Assembly (NCBI RefSeq): GCF_000330885.1
Contig: NC_020059.1
Location: forward strand, 3,151,001 to 3,215,000
Length of the DNA: 64,000 nucleotides
Source: Rhizobium tropici CIAT 899
GTDB taxonomy: Bacteria; Pseudomonadota; Alphaproteobacteria; Rhizobiales; Rhizobiaceae
Direction of reading: 5' to 3'
Positions 45,253 through 54,259 of this stretch are shown piece after piece. Under the pieces are notes generated by a model, which saw only the letters and a program-made list of their open reading frames with translations, was not told the DNA's origin and ran no database searches. A program made the translations under genes and the position numbers. Within the stretch, counting starts at the first letter, position 1; every line of letters starts with the position of its first letter.

Positions 45253-47199
45253 TCATCCCGCCTGTTTCACACGCATGTACCATTCCACAAGGCGCCGGAC
45301 CTGCCGTTCGGTGTAACCCCGCGCGACCATCCGCTCGACGAATTCGCCATGTTTCTTCTCCGTCTCGCCATCCTTCTTGGAACCGAACGAAATGACGGGC
45401 AGAAGGTCCTCGACCTGAGAGAACATCCGCTTCTCGATGACTTCACGGATCTTCTCGTAGCTGGTCCAAGACGGGTTCTTGCCGCCGTGGCTCGCTCGCG
45501 CCCGCAGGCAGAACTTGACGACCTCGTTGCGGAAGTCCTTCGGATTGGCGATGCCTGCCGGCTTTTCGATCTTGGTAAGCTCCTGGTTCAGAAGCTCGCG
45601 GTCGAGAAGCTGGCCGGTATCCGGATCCTTGAAGTCCACATCCTCGATCCAGGCGTCAGCATAGTCGACGTAGCGATCGAAGAGGTTCTGGCCGTAATCC
45701 GCATAGGATTCCAGATAAGCCTTCTGGATCTCGTTGCCGATGAACTCCGCATAACGTGGTCCGAGTTCGCTCTTGATAAACTCGATATAGAGCTTCTCGG
45801 TTTCAAGCGGCAGCTGTTCGCGGCGGATTGCCTGCTCCAGCATGTACATCAGATGCACCGGATCGGCACCGACTTCTGTCGTATCGTAGTTGAAGGTCGC
45901 CGCCAGCACTTTGAAGGCAAAACGTGTGGAGGCTCCATCCATGCCTTCGTCGACGCCTGCCGTATCGCGATATTCCTGCACGCTGCGCGCTCTCGGATCG
46001 GTCTCCTTCAGGCTCTCGCCGTCATAGACCCGAAGCTTGGAGAAGGCTGTCGAATTCTCGTGCTTGGAAAGCCGCGTCAGAACCGTGAAGCGGGCGAGCG
46101 TTTCCAGGGTCGACGGCGCGCAGGGCGCGTCGCTGAGCTCGGATTCCTCGATCAGCTTCTCATAGATCTTCTGCTCCTCGGTGACCCTGAGGCAATAAGG
46201 CACTTTCACCACGCAGATGCGGTCGATGAATGCCTCATTGTTCTTGTTGGCCTTGAATGTCTGCCATTCCGACTCGTTTGAGTGCGCGAGGATAATGCCG
46301 GAGAAGGGTATCGCACCGATATTTTCCGTACCGATGTAATTACCTTCCTGCGTCGCCGTCAGCAGCGGGTGCAGCATCTTGATCGGCGCCTTGAACATTT
46401 CGACGAATTCGAGAATGCCCTGGTTGGCACGGTTCAATGCCCCGGAGTAGCTATAGGCATCCGGATCATTCTGCGCGAGACTTTCGAGTTTGCGGATATC
46501 CACCTTGCCGACCAGCGAGGAGATGTCCTGGTTGTTCTCGTCGCCCGGTTCTGTCTTGGCGACGGCGATTTGCCGCAGCCTCGAGGGCTGTATCCTGACG
46601 ACGCGAAAGCGGGAAATATCGCCTTCGAACTCTTCCAGCCGCTTGAGGCACCAGGGGCTCATGAGCCCGGTCAGACGCCGGCGCGGAATGCCATAGCGCT
46701 CCTCGATCATCGGCCCCATGGTGACGGGATCGAACAGGCTGAGCGGGCTTTCGAAGACCGGACTCAGCTCGTTTCCGGCCTTCAGCACATAGATGGGATG
46801 AACTTCCATCAATGATTTCAGCCGCTCGGCAAGTGATGACTTGCCGCCGCCGACAGGCCCGAGCAGATAGAGGATCTGCTTGCGCTCCTCCAGCCCCTGG
46901 GCCGCATGTCGGAAGAAGGCGACGATGCGTTCGATCGTCTCTTCCATGCCGAAAAAGCCCGAAAAAGCCGGATAGGTCCGGATGGTCCGGTTCATGAAGA
47001 TACGCCCAAGCCTTGTATCCTTGGCCGTATCGATCAGCAGTGGTTCGCCCATGGCTGCCAGTAGCCGCTCTGCCGCATTTGCGTACATCAGCGGATCATC
47101 CCGGCAGGCTTCCAGGTATTCTGAGAATGACATCTCGACTTCGCGCCGTGCTTCAAAAGTACGGGCGAACGTGTTGAACAGAACATCGTTGTTTAACAT
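45253..47199 (-). CDS. prkA: PrkA/YeaG serine protein kinase
   Basis: A 648-residue protein, the usual length for PrkA. An AAA-type ATPase core is near residues 75-300, with Walker A LLGPVGGGKSSLAERLK. The C-terminal PrkA domain has IPFSGIILAHSNESEWQTFK and a closing ERQVRRLVEWYMRV. It is first in a three-gene minus-strand operon with yeaH and spoVR, 18 bases from yeaH. In E. coli yeaG-yeaH are RpoS- and NtrC-dependent, but no such promoter was identified here. Confidence 0.94.
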   Translation of the reverse strand: MLNNDVLFNTFARTFEARREVEMSFSEYLEACRDDPLMYANAAERLLAAMGEPLLIDTAKDTRLGRIFMNRTIRTYPAFSGFFGMEETIERIVAFFRHAAQGLEERKQILYLLGPVGGGKSSLAERLKSLMEVHPIYVLKAGNELSPVFESPLSLFDPVTMGPMIEERYGIPRRRLTGLMSPWCLKRLEEFEGDISRFRVVRIQPSRLRQIAVAKTEPGDENNQDISSLVGKVDIRKLESLAQNDPDAYSYSGALNRANQGILEFVEMFKAPIKMLHPLLTATQEGNYIGTENIGAIPFSGIILAHSNESEWQTFKANKNNEAFIDRICVVKVPYCLRVTEEQKIYEKLIEESELSDAPCAPSTLETLARFTVLTRLSKHENSTAFSKLRVYDGESLKETDPRARSVQEYRDTAGVDEGMDGASTRFAFKVLAATFNYDTTEVGADPVHLMYMLEQAIRREQLPLETEKLYIEFIKSELGPRYAEFIGNEIQKAYLESYADYGQNLFDRYVDYADAWIEDVDFKDPDTGQLLDRELLNQELTKIEKPAGIANPKDFRNEVVKFCLRARASHGGKNPSWTSYEKIREVIEKRMFSQVEDLLPVISFGSKKDGETEKKHGEFVERMVARGYTERQVRRLVEWYMRVKQAG

Positions 47200-47533
47200 G
47201 GCGCCTCGGTAGCTTGCTATTGCAATTAACGCCGGCTTTTACGAGATCACTTTATCCCGCTGTATCTAAAGTGCGGTATGACTCGTTTCGAATCAATAGG
47301 TGATCTGTCAATAATTCGTACGCTTGATTCCAAATGTCATCAATATCTTGATGGGGTCATGCACCGAATTAATGAAACGCAACCACGAAGTTGTTGCGGT
47401 GGCGCAGCACATCCAATGGTTACGCAACCTCAATCGACCTATTGCCGCATATTCTTGCAAATACACGATCTCGGCGAGGAATTGATCGAAGCCAGCGTCG
47501 AGCTTCATTGTCCGCATGATTGGGGAGAAAAGA
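47200..47533. other. Intergenic region prkA / tRNA-Phe (334 bp)
   Basis: It should contain the prkA promoter on the left. It is more A+T-rich than the genes around it. The open frame at 47278-47598 ends inside the tRNA gene and is not credible. No repeat or hairpin stands out. Confidence 0.5.
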
Positions 47534-47609
47534 TGGTGCCCAGAGCCGGAATCGAACCAGCGACACGCGGATTTTCAATCCGCTGCTCTACCAACTGAGC
47601 TATCTGGGC
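47534..47609 (-). tRNA. tRNA-Phe (GAA)
   Basis: A 76-base tRNA with an encoded CCA. The acceptor arms GCCCAGA / TCTGGGC pair fully, the D-arm contains TAGCTCAGTTGGTAGAGCA, and the T-loop is GGTTCGATTCC. The anticodon loop TTGAAAA places GAA as the anticodon, so it reads Phe codons. It lies between the yacG operon and prkA, on the same strand as both. Confidence 0.96.
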
Positions 47610-47756
47610 ATCCGTGCTTCGCGTCGAGAGAAGAGCCGTGAAAGGCGCTGGGCGGTTGGTTCACCCCGGAAGCGAGCGGGGTTATAGCATCTTGTTCGGC
47701 CATGTCCAGCCGCAAATGACTCTTTTTTGACAGGAAATCGAATTTTGCCAATTCGC

Positions 47757-47792
47757 GAACAAAATGAAGAGGTTCGCAATATCGAACCTCTT
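47757..47792 (-). terminator. Terminator of the murA...yacG gene block
   Basis: On the minus strand AAGAGGTTCG and CGAACCTCTT pair perfectly over 10 bp (6-base loop), followed by CATTTTGTTC. It lies 12 bases past the yacG stop. Confidence 0.75.
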
Positions 47793-47804
47793 GGAAAACC
47801 TCAT

Positions 47805-48020
47805 TCAGTCCTGATCGGAGCCGTCGGCCTTCGTCTCGTCCTCGGTCACGGGAATGGCATAGGAGCCGTTGAGCCACCGCGAGAGATCGACGGAGCGGCA
47901 GCGATCCGAGCAGAAGGGATAATGCTCACGCAGTGAAGGGCGGCCGCATTCCGGACAGGGACGCGCCTTTCGCAACGGCTCGACCTTCGAACCGACCTTG
48001 ATCTCTTCAGCTTTCGTCAT
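47805..48020 (-). CDS. yacG: Zinc-binding protein YacG (DNA gyrase inhibitor)
   Basis: A 71-residue protein. Four cysteines form the zinc site CPECGRPS...FCSDRCRSVDLSRWL (partly quoted), the YacG signature, and a disordered acidic tail follows. E. coli YacG binds GyrB and inhibits gyrase. The ATG at 48020 is chosen; a codon 7 positions earlier overlaps maf. It is 5 bases downstream of maf and ends the gene block. Confidence 0.9.
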   Translation of the reverse strand: MTKAEEIKVGSKVEPLRKARPCPECGRPSLREHYPFCSDRCRSVDLSRWLNGSYAIPVTEDETKADGSDQD

Positions 48021-48025
48021 GACAA

Positions 48026-48646
48026 CTATCCTTCCTGCCATCCGGCGTGGACATCGAAGCCCTCGCCTGCCAGCAGCAGCATGGTTTCATAAAGCGGCAA
48101 TCCGACGACATTGGTGTAGGAACCGACAAGCTTCTGCACGAAGGAACCGGCAAGCCCCTGAATGCCATAGGCTCCAGCCTTGCCGCGCCACTGGCCAGAG
48201 GCGAGATACATGTCGATATCACGACGGGAGAGACGCTTGAAGCGAACCTTGGTCTCGACGACCTTTTGCCGCGCCTTGCGGTCCGGCGTAATCAGGCAGA
48301 TGCCGGTATAGACGACATGGCCGCGGCCGGAGAGCAGATGCAGAGCAGCAGCAGCCTCGTCCACGAATTCCGCCTTCGGCAGGATGCGCCGCCCGACGGC
48401 GACGACCGTATCGGCCGAAAGGATATAGCTCCCCTGCCAGGCGGCATCGCTCTTGATGGCCGCAAAGGCGGCATCACCCTTCTCCGCCGACAGCCGCCGC
48501 GCCAGCGAGCGCGGATGCTCCGACTTCTTCGGCGCCTCATCGATATCCATCGGCATGAGACGCGCGGGCTCGATGCCTGACTGATGCAGGAGCTCGACGC
48601 GACGTGGCGATCCGGAGGCCAGTATCAGCTTGTGTTTCAACGCCAT
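48026..48646 (-). CDS. maf: Maf-family nucleotide pyrophosphatase
   Basis: A 206-residue Maf protein, which hydrolyses nucleoside triphosphates (often dTTP, UTP or modified bases) to monophosphates. The N-terminal [14 protein letters not shown] and [18 protein letters not shown] motifs are diagnostic. The catalytic Asp is in SADTVV, and the segment [10 protein letters not shown] is conserved. Start at 48646; an ATG 6 codons earlier is possible. It lies between infA and yacG. Confidence 0.93.
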   Translation of the reverse strand: MALKHKLILASGSPRRVELLHQSGIEPARLMPMDIDEAPKKSEHPRSLARRLSAEKGDAAFAAIKSDAAWQGSYILSADTVVAVGRRILPKAEFVDEAAAALHLLSGRGHVVYTGICLITPDRKARQKVVETKVRFKRLSRRDIDMYLASGQWRGKAGAYGIQGLAGSFVQKLVGSYTNVVGLPLYETMLLLAGEGFDVHAGWQEG

Positions 48647-48736
48647 CAGATCTCGACCTGTCATGCGGGAATGAGAGCCGGCTCCGGAGCATGATGCCGA
48701 AAATATCGGCGGCATCCGGCTCCAGCGAGCGGCGGA

Positions 48737-48955
48737 CTACTTGAAACGGTAGGTGATGCGGCCCTTGGTCAGGTCGTAAGGGGTCATTTCCACCAGCACC
48801 TTGTCGCCGGCCAGAACGCGGATGCGGTTCTTGCGCATGCGGCCCGCGGTGTGGGCGATGATCTCGTGCTCGTTTTCCAGCTTCACGCGAAAGGTCGCGT
48901 TCGGCAGGAGTTCGGTGACGACACCGGGAAATTCGAGGACTTCTTCTTTCGGCAT
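48737..48955 (-). CDS. infA: Translation initiation factor IF-1
   Basis: A 72-residue OB-fold protein that binds the ribosomal A-site during initiation. The sequence has the standard IF-1 strings [20 protein letters not shown] and [20 protein letters not shown]. The length is normal. It lies in the same strand block as hisD and murA, with 90 bases to maf and 143 bases from the upstream phosphatase gene, so it may have its own promoter. Confidence 0.96.
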   Translation of the reverse strand: MPKEEVLEFPGVVTELLPNATFRVKLENEHEIIAHTAGRMRKNRIRVLAGDKVLVEMTPYDLTKGRITYRFK

Positions 48956-49098
48956 TAAAGCTTCTTTTCCTGTCGGTTGGGGCCAGCGCCCATGCCAAAA
49001 AAGCGGGGGTCGCCGGAAATTTGCGCGGAAACTACACAATCGCCGCGGTTTTGTGAACCACGTTGATAAGGGTTTCTGCATTTGTTTCGCTTGCGGCT

Positions 49099-49590
49099 CT
49101 AAAGCGAGCCACGATGTTCCACAAGCCTGCTCTCGATGAGACCGAGAAGATAGTCCCTTACGCCGCGATAGGCATCGAGAATCTGCTCGCGCGTTCCGTC
49201 CGTGGCGGAGGGGTCTATCGTCGGCCAATAGATGACGTCGACGGCGTTGGCCCGTGTCAGCTCCAGCGCGGCGTGATGTGCCTCGGGAGAGAGCGTGATG
49301 ATGACATCGAAGAAATCATCCTCCAGCTCTTCCATGGTCTGTGGCTGGCGCCGGCCGAGCGAAAGCCCCATCTCGGAAAGCACGACATCGACGAAGGGAT
49401 TGCGCTCGCCGGCCCGCACGCCGGCCGAGGCGATATAGGTGCCCTGCGGCAGCATCTGCCGAGCGATCGCTTCGGCCATCGGCGAACGGATGGTATTCAG
49501 GCCGCACATGAAGAGGATGGCACCGGGGGATTTGCCCCCGGACGACCTGCCATTGTGCTCGATCGCCTGTGGCTCGTCCATGGCAGTCAC
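49099..49590 (-). CDS. Low-molecular-weight protein tyrosine phosphatase family
   Basis: A 163-residue LMWPTP/arsenate-reductase-fold protein with an extra ~25-residue N-terminus. The P-loop is [15 protein letters not shown]: the Cys and Arg of the CX5R motif are present, but the usual third-position Gly and second Cys are replaced by Leu and Ile. The Asp-Pro loop is in [12 protein letters not shown]. Substrate unknown. Its start overlaps the UPF0262 stop by 4 bases (ATGA), so the longer start at 49590 is preferred over ATG 49581. Confidence 0.85.
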   Translation of the reverse strand: MTAMDEPQAIEHNGRSSGGKSPGAILFMCGLNTIRSPMAEAIARQMLPQGTYIASAGVRAGERNPFVDVVLSEMGLSLGRRQPQTMEELEDDFFDVIITLSPEAHHAALELTRANAVDVIYWPTIDPSATDGTREQILDAYRGVRDYLLGLIESRLVEHRGSL

Positions 49591-50060
49591 CCGCGCCAGT
49601 AGAGCACGCAGACGAGCGTGAAGAGCCGGCGCGCCGTATCGAAATCCACGCTGATCTTGCCGTTCAGCCGGTCCATCAGCGTCTGCGAGCCTTCGTTGTG
49701 GATGCCGCGCCGGCCCATGTCGATCGCTTCGATGCGGCTTGGCGTGGCCGAGCGGATCGCCTCGTAATAGCTCTCGCAGATCATGAAATAGTCCTTCACG
49801 ATCCGGCGAAACGGCGTCAGCGACAGAATATGGGTGGCGACAACGCCACCATCTTCCATGCGGATGTCGAAGACCAGCTTCTGCTCGACCAGCGAAAGGT
49901 TCAGCAGATAGGGCCCGCCCTCGTGTCCGACGGGCGCGAAGCTGTTTTCCTCGATCAGGTCGAAAATGGCGACGGCGCGTTCATGCTCGACATCCGGCGT
50001 CGAGCGGCCGATCGTGTCGTCCAGGACCACATCGCTCAGCCGGAAGACGCCCTTTGCCAT
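49587..50060 (-). CDS. UPF0262 family protein
   Basis: A 157-residue protein of UPF0262, a family found in Rhizobiales and relatives. Conserved strings are [20 protein letters not shown] and [20 protein letters not shown]. The function is unknown. It starts 3 bases after hisD ends and is coupled to the phosphatase gene downstream. This hisD-UPF0262-phosphatase-infA order is conserved in rhizobia as I know them. Confidence 0.9.
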   Translation of the reverse strand: MAKGVFRLSDVVLDDTIGRSTPDVEHERAVAIFDLIEENSFAPVGHEGGPYLLNLSLVEQKLVFDIRMEDGGVVATHILSLTPFRRIVKDYFMICESYYEAIRSATPSRIEAIDMGRRGIHNEGSQTLMDRLNGKISVDFDTARRLFTLVCVLYWRG

Positions 50061-50063
50061 GCC

Positions 50064-51362
50064 TTACCCCTCGAGATTGAGGCGGATCGCGACCGACCGC
50101 GCATGTGCATCCAGCCCTTCGGAATTGGCAAGCGCGATCGCCGCCGGCCCAAGCGCGCGAAGCTGCTCCGGCCCAAGCCGCAGGATCGAGGTGCGCTTGA
50201 CGAAATCGAGCACCGAGAGCCCGGACGAGAAACGCGCCGAGCGGGCCGTCGGCAGCACATGGTTTGAGCCGCCGACATAATCGCCGATCACTTCGGGCGT
50301 ATGACGGCCGACGAAGATCGCGCCGGCGTTACGAACACCGGCCAAAAGCGGCTCGGGATCATCGACCGCAAGTTCCAGATGCTCGGCCGCGATTCTGTTG
50401 GCAAGCGGTATCGCCTGCTTCAGATCGGAGACCAGGATAACGGCGCCGAAATCCCGCCAGCTCGCCGCCGCCGTCTGCGAGCGGCTCAGCCGCTTCAGCT
50501 GCCGCTCGACCGCCGCCTCCACCGCCCTGCCGAATTCGGCATCGTCGGTGATCAGGATCGATTGCGCGCTTTCGTCATGTTCAGCCTGAGCTAGCAGATC
50601 GGCGGCGATCCAATCCGGATCGTTATTCTTGTCGGCGATGACAAGCACTTCCGACGGGCCGGCGATCATGTCGATGCCGACGGTGCCGAACACCTGGCGC
50701 TTGGCTGCCGCCACATAGGCGTTGCCGGGCCCGGTGATCTTGTAGACCGGCTTGATCGTCTCGGTGCCATAGGCAAGGGCCGCGATCGCCTGCGCACCGC
50801 CGATACGGTAGATTTCCTCGACGCCGGCCATGCGGGCGGCGGCAAGCACGGCCGGATTGACGGCGCCGCCCATTGTGGGGACGGCGATGACGATACGCTC
50901 GACGCCGGCGACCTTGGCCGGCACGGCATTCATCAGCACCGAGCTCGGATAGCTCGCCGTGCCGCCCGGCACGTAGAGGCCGACGGCCTCGATCGCCGTC
51001 CAGCGCGACCCCAGGCCGACGCCGAGATCGTCCTCATAGATATCGTCCTTCGGCAGCTGCCGGCGGTGATGCGATTCGATGCGGGTAGCGGCAACCTTCA
51101 GCGCGCCAAGCACTTCAGCCGGAACGGCCGCGATCGCAGCGTCGATCTCGGCTTCGGTGACACGCATCGGCGTTACGGCAAAATCGACGCCATCGAATTT
51201 TTTGGAATAGTCCGCAAGGGCTGCATCGCCGCGCGCCCGCACATCATCGATGATGCCGCGCACGACCGCATTCACATCCTCGGACACTTCCCGCTTGGTC
51301 GTCAGGAATGCGGCGAACTGCTGCTCGAACCCTTCCGACGCCTGATCCAGCCAGATAGCCAA
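50064..51362 (-). CDS. hisD: Histidinol dehydrogenase
   Basis: A 432-residue zinc enzyme that carries out the last two oxidations of histidine synthesis. Motifs include GIDMIAGPSEVLVIADKNND and AADLLAQAEHDESAQSILIT, which carries two of the zinc ligands. The active-site histidines appear in the segment LAAEHLELAVDDPE and near NHVLPTARSARFSSGLSV. Length normal. It stands apart from the other his genes, as is usual in rhizobia. DUF2948 lies 58 bases upstream. Confidence 0.95.
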   Translation of the reverse strand: MAIWLDQASEGFEQQFAAFLTTKREVSEDVNAVVRGIIDDVRARGDAALADYSKKFDGVDFAVTPMRVTEAEIDAAIAAVPAEVLGALKVAATRIESHHRRQLPKDDIYEDDLGVGLGSRWTAIEAVGLYVPGGTASYPSSVLMNAVPAKVAGVERIVIAVPTMGGAVNPAVLAAARMAGVEEIYRIGGAQAIAALAYGTETIKPVYKITGPGNAYVAAAKRQVFGTVGIDMIAGPSEVLVIADKNNDPDWIAADLLAQAEHDESAQSILITDDAEFGRAVEAAVERQLKRLSRSQTAAASWRDFGAVILVSDLKQAIPLANRIAAEHLELAVDDPEPLLAGVRNAGAIFVGRHTPEVIGDYVGGSNHVLPTARSARFSSGLSVLDFVKRTSILRLGPEQLRALGPAAIALANSEGLDAHARSVAIRLNLEG

Positions 51363-51420
51363 ACTGATATTCCTCTTTCACTGCGGCCGCCTGCGGCGGC
51401 AAAAATCCAACCGTTGCTAT

Positions 51421-51864
51421 CTATTCGCCCGCGTCGGGATGTCGAGGCTTATGGGCCGTTTCCCACGCGCCGCCAATATCCGCGAGCTGGGCCTCGATGC
51501 ATTCGACATCGAGCGCAATCGTAGCGTTGGCGGCAAGGGCAAGCTCGATCGTGCCGTCCGGGCCCTCGCCCTTCTGCTCGAAGCGGATTGCGAGCAGCGA
51601 CAGAACTTCGTCGCGGTTACGCCGGTCGAAGCCGTTGGAACGCACGGCCTGCACACGCTTGAACACCAGCGCGGAGCGATGGCGTTCGTAGGGCTTGCTG
51701 CGCTGGTCCGACTGCTCCCAGACGAAACGATTGGCCGCGAGCGAAAACTGCTCCTGCTTCGGCGCAAAGGACATGTCGCCGACCTTGAAGACGCTATCCT
51801 GCATATAGGCAGAAATGACATCCAGGTCCTCGGTGTCGAGTGCCATTAGCTTGAGATCGCTCAT
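51421..51864 (-). CDS. DUF2948 family protein
   Basis: A 147-residue protein of DUF2948. The typical start is MSDLKLMALDTEDLDVISAY and a conserved inner string is FVWEQSDQRSKPYERHRSAL. No known catalytic motif. It is found beside hisD in many rhizobial genomes. Here it lies between murA (233 bases upstream) and hisD. Because the upstream gap contains a hairpin, it may start its own transcript. Confidence 0.88.
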   Translation of the reverse strand: MSDLKLMALDTEDLDVISAYMQDSVFKVGDMSFAPKQEQFSLAANRFVWEQSDQRSKPYERHRSALVFKRVQAVRSNGFDRRNRDEVLSLLAIRFEQKGEGPDGTIELALAANATIALDVECIEAQLADIGGAWETAHKPRHPDAGE

Positions 51865-52030
51865 TCGTCCTTTTATCCCTAATCACGCCAGTCAAACGGC
51901 CGGCAAGTGCCATTGCCGAGAATTCCTTGTGATGGACATAAAATGCGAGCGCAAAAGACGCAACCGAAGAAAGCGGGCTTGCCGGCTCTCTTCGCGCCGA
52001 CGGATGGAAATAAGCCCGATCATCCAAAAT

Positions 52031-52052
52031 GCTGTCGCGCTTTTGCGACAGC
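52031..52052 (-). terminator. Hairpin downstream of murA
   Basis: GCTGTCGC and GCGACAGC pair perfectly around a 6-base loop, followed on the minus strand by ATTTTGG. It lies 46 bases past the murA stop. It is probably a terminator or a partial one, since the run of T is short. Confidence 0.55.
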
Positions 52053-52097
52053 GGAATGCTGAAAACCGGAGAACTGTCCGGCGAGAACGCGACGAAC

Positions 52098-53390
52098 TTA
52101 GTCGCTGATGCGCTCGACGATGGCGCCGCAGCGCGTCAGCTTGTCTTCCAGCCGCTCGAAACCGCGATCCAGGTGATAGATGCGCGACACCAGCGTCTCG
52201 CCTTCGGCGGCAAGGCCGGCAATGACGAGCGAGACGGAGGCGCGAAGGTCGGTCGCCATCACGGGCGCGCCCTTCAGCTTCTGCACGCCTTCGACGCGGG
52301 CGGTCTGACCGGAAAGAGAGATCTTGGCGCCGAGGCGGGCGAGCTCCTGCACATGCATGAAGCGATTTTCGAAGATGGTCTCGGTGATGTTCGAGACGCC
52401 CGACGAGCGGGTCATCAGCGCCATGAACTGTGCCTGCAGGTCGGTCGGGAAGCCGGGGAATGGATCGGTGACCACGTCGACCGGCTGGATGCCACCGCCA
52501 TTGCGCATGACGCGGATACCGTTGTTGGTCGGCGAAACCGTAGCACCGGCGCGGCGCAGGCTTTCGAGCGCCGTGTCGAGCAGCGCCACATCGGTATTTT
52601 CGAGTGTGACGTCGCCGCCGGCCATGGCGACGGCCATGGCATAGGTGCCGGTCTCGATACGGTCGGGCAGCACGCGGTGACGCGCGCCGGAGAGCGAGGT
52701 GACGCCCTCGATGGTGATCGTGCTCGTGCCGGCGCCGGAAATCTTGGCGCCCATGGCGATCAGGCAGTTGGCGAGATCGACGATCTCGGGCTCTCGAGCC
52801 GCATTGCCGATGATTGTGGTGCCGCGGGCAAGCGTGGCGGCCATCATCAGCACATGCGTCGCGCCGACGGAAACCTTCGGGAAGTCATAGCGGGCGCCGA
52901 TGAGGCCGCCCTTCGGCGCCGTGGCATTGATATAACCGCCGTCGATTTCCATAGTGGCGCCGAGCGCCTGCAAGCCTTCGATGAAGAGATCGACCGGACG
53001 CGTGCCGATGGCGCAACCGCCGGGCAACGACACGCGCGCCTGACCTTCACGGGCGAGCAGCGGCCCGATGACCCAGAAGCTCGCGCGCATCTTGGCGACG
53101 AGCTCGTATGGTGCTGTCGTATCGACGATGGTGCGGCAGGTGAAATGGATCGTGCGGGAATAGCCGTCTTCCTGGCGCTCGCGCCGGCCGTTGACGGCGA
53201 CATCGACGCCGTGATTGCCGAGAATGCGCATCAGGAGCTCGACATCGGCGAGATGCGGCACGTTTTCGAGCGTCAGTGTATCGCTTGTCAGCAGCGAGGC
53301 GATCATCAGCGGCAGGGCGGCATTCTTGGCGCCGGAGATCGGAATGATACCGTTGAGCTCATTGCCGCCGACAATCCTGATACGATCCAT
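52098..53390 (-). CDS. murA: UDP-N-acetylglucosamine 1-carboxyvinyltransferase
   Basis: A 430-residue EPSP-synthase-fold enzyme that transfers enolpyruvate from PEP to UDP-GlcNAc, the first step of peptidoglycan synthesis. The N-terminal [20 protein letters not shown] and the catalytic Cys in [18 protein letters not shown] are clear. The Cys means normal fosfomycin sensitivity is expected. Start ATG 53390; the open frame runs 25 codons further upstream. The C-terminal [14 protein letters not shown] is standard. Confidence 0.96.
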   Translation of the reverse strand: MDRIRIVGGNELNGIIPISGAKNAALPLMIASLLTSDTLTLENVPHLADVELLMRILGNHGVDVAVNGRRERQEDGYSRTIHFTCRTIVDTTAPYELVAKMRASFWVIGPLLAREGQARVSLPGGCAIGTRPVDLFIEGLQALGATMEIDGGYINATAPKGGLIGARYDFPKVSVGATHVLMMAATLARGTTIIGNAAREPEIVDLANCLIAMGAKISGAGTSTITIEGVTSLSGARHRVLPDRIETGTYAMAVAMAGGDVTLENTDVALLDTALESLRRAGATVSPTNNGIRVMRNGGGIQPVDVVTDPFPGFPTDLQAQFMALMTRSSGVSNITETIFENRFMHVQELARLGAKISLSGQTARVEGVQKLKGAPVMATDLRASVSLVIAGLAAEGETLVSRIYHLDRGFERLEDKLTRCGAIVERISD

Positions 53391-53534
53391 ATAAGCAATA
53401 CGGGCGAAGCCCGCCTTTCCTGATAGTTCCGAGCGCCCAGGTTGCGGGCGCCAAGTTTCGTGCACCTTGGTAAAAGGCGCTCTTTAGACGAAATAGATTA
53501 ACGCATCAATTCGTTTGATGATGGGCGACATCAA

Positions 53535-53819
53535 TCATTGCGATTCGTCCCTTTTTACGGCGGTTTCAGCACTATCCACAGGCTTTGCGGCCGACAAACC
53601 ATCCGTCTCGTCCGCCTGGCCTGCGCGCCGCGCCCGCACCTGCTGCTTGCGCCGAGACAGATTCTCCCGCAGCTTCTGCGCCGCCCGCTCGCGCCGCCGA
53701 TCCGCTTCCGTGACCTGCCTGCCGCCCACGGGCTCGCCCGCCTCGTCGCCGACCCCGCTTGGAGCAGAACCACCCTGCAAAGCCTGCCCGTCATCGATTT
53801 TCGTCTTGTCCGCACCCAT
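53535..53819 (-). CDS. Small charged hypothetical protein
   Basis: A 94-residue, strongly charged protein (MGADKTKIDDGQALQGG...). A central Arg/Lys-rich helix (EADRRRERAAQKLRENLSRR) is followed by KQQVRARRAGQ, which suggests a disordered or coiled nucleic-acid- or membrane-binding peptide. The start at 53819 is preferred over 53885 because homologous proteins in rhizobia start with MGADK as I recall. It lies just upstream of murA on the same strand (144 bases), and may be cotranscribed. No function known. Confidence 0.65.
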   Translation of the reverse strand: MGADKTKIDDGQALQGGSAPSGVGDEAGEPVGGRQVTEADRRRERAAQKLRENLSRRKQQVRARRAGQADETDGLSAAKPVDSAETAVKRDESQ

Positions 53820-53974
53820 GGCTTCCTCATAGCGGAAAACCTTAGGCGCCAAAAGACCGACACATTTTTTCCAACGATCTTTCAAAGAACTTTCAATTTG
53901 CGGCTTGCACTCGGCCCCGACCTATGGCAATAGCCGCCTCGCCCAATATGGCGCACCAAGCGGCGCCACGGATT

Positions 53975-54049
53975 GCTGCTATAGCTCAGGGGTAGAGCAC
54001 TCCCTTGGTAAGGGAGAGGCCGAGAGTTCAAATCTCTCTAGCAGCACCA
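53975..54049 (+). tRNA. tRNA-Thr (GGT)
   Basis: A 75-base tRNA with encoded CCA. The acceptor stem GCTGCTA / TAGCAGC pairs fully, the anticodon stem CTCCC / GGGAG encloses TTGGTAA, giving anticodon GGT. The T-arm contains GAGTTCAAATCTC. Just downstream is the lower-G+C helicase cassette. The tRNA 3' end was not found again to the right, so no att duplication is seen. Confidence 0.95.
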
Positions 54050-54218
54050 GTTTTTTCTCCGCTACTTTTCATCACTCAAGGCTCTTTGGCTTTTCAGACA
54101 CCGGTTTGCTACAGCCGTTACCCGAGGCTCTAACGTTCCGCTTAACAACCGAGAACTTTAGGGCGGTACAAATTGCTGAGACGCTACCACCTTACGGTTA
54201 GTTTGGTATAACCTTGCG

Positions 54219-54237
54219 CAAGCGGACCAGCCGCTTG
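54219..54237. promoter_or_regulatory. Hairpin upstream of helicase gene
   Basis: CAAGCGG and CCGCTTG pair perfectly around a 5-base loop, 22 bases before the helicase ATG and just upstream of the AGGAG site. It could be an operator or leader hairpin of the cassette; nothing else in 54050-54259 stands out. Confidence 0.4.
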
Positions 54238-54259
54238 TAGCAGACAGGAGTGACCGGGC

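Noticed and set aside
47278..47598. 106-codon open frame on the plus strand
   Set aside because: It runs antisense through the tRNA-Phe gene; its last ~20 residues (VPRAGIEPATRGFS...) are the well-known false translation of a tRNA.
52029..53423. 464-codon open frame antisense to murA
   Set aside because: MurA signature residues are on the minus strand; this is a shadow frame.
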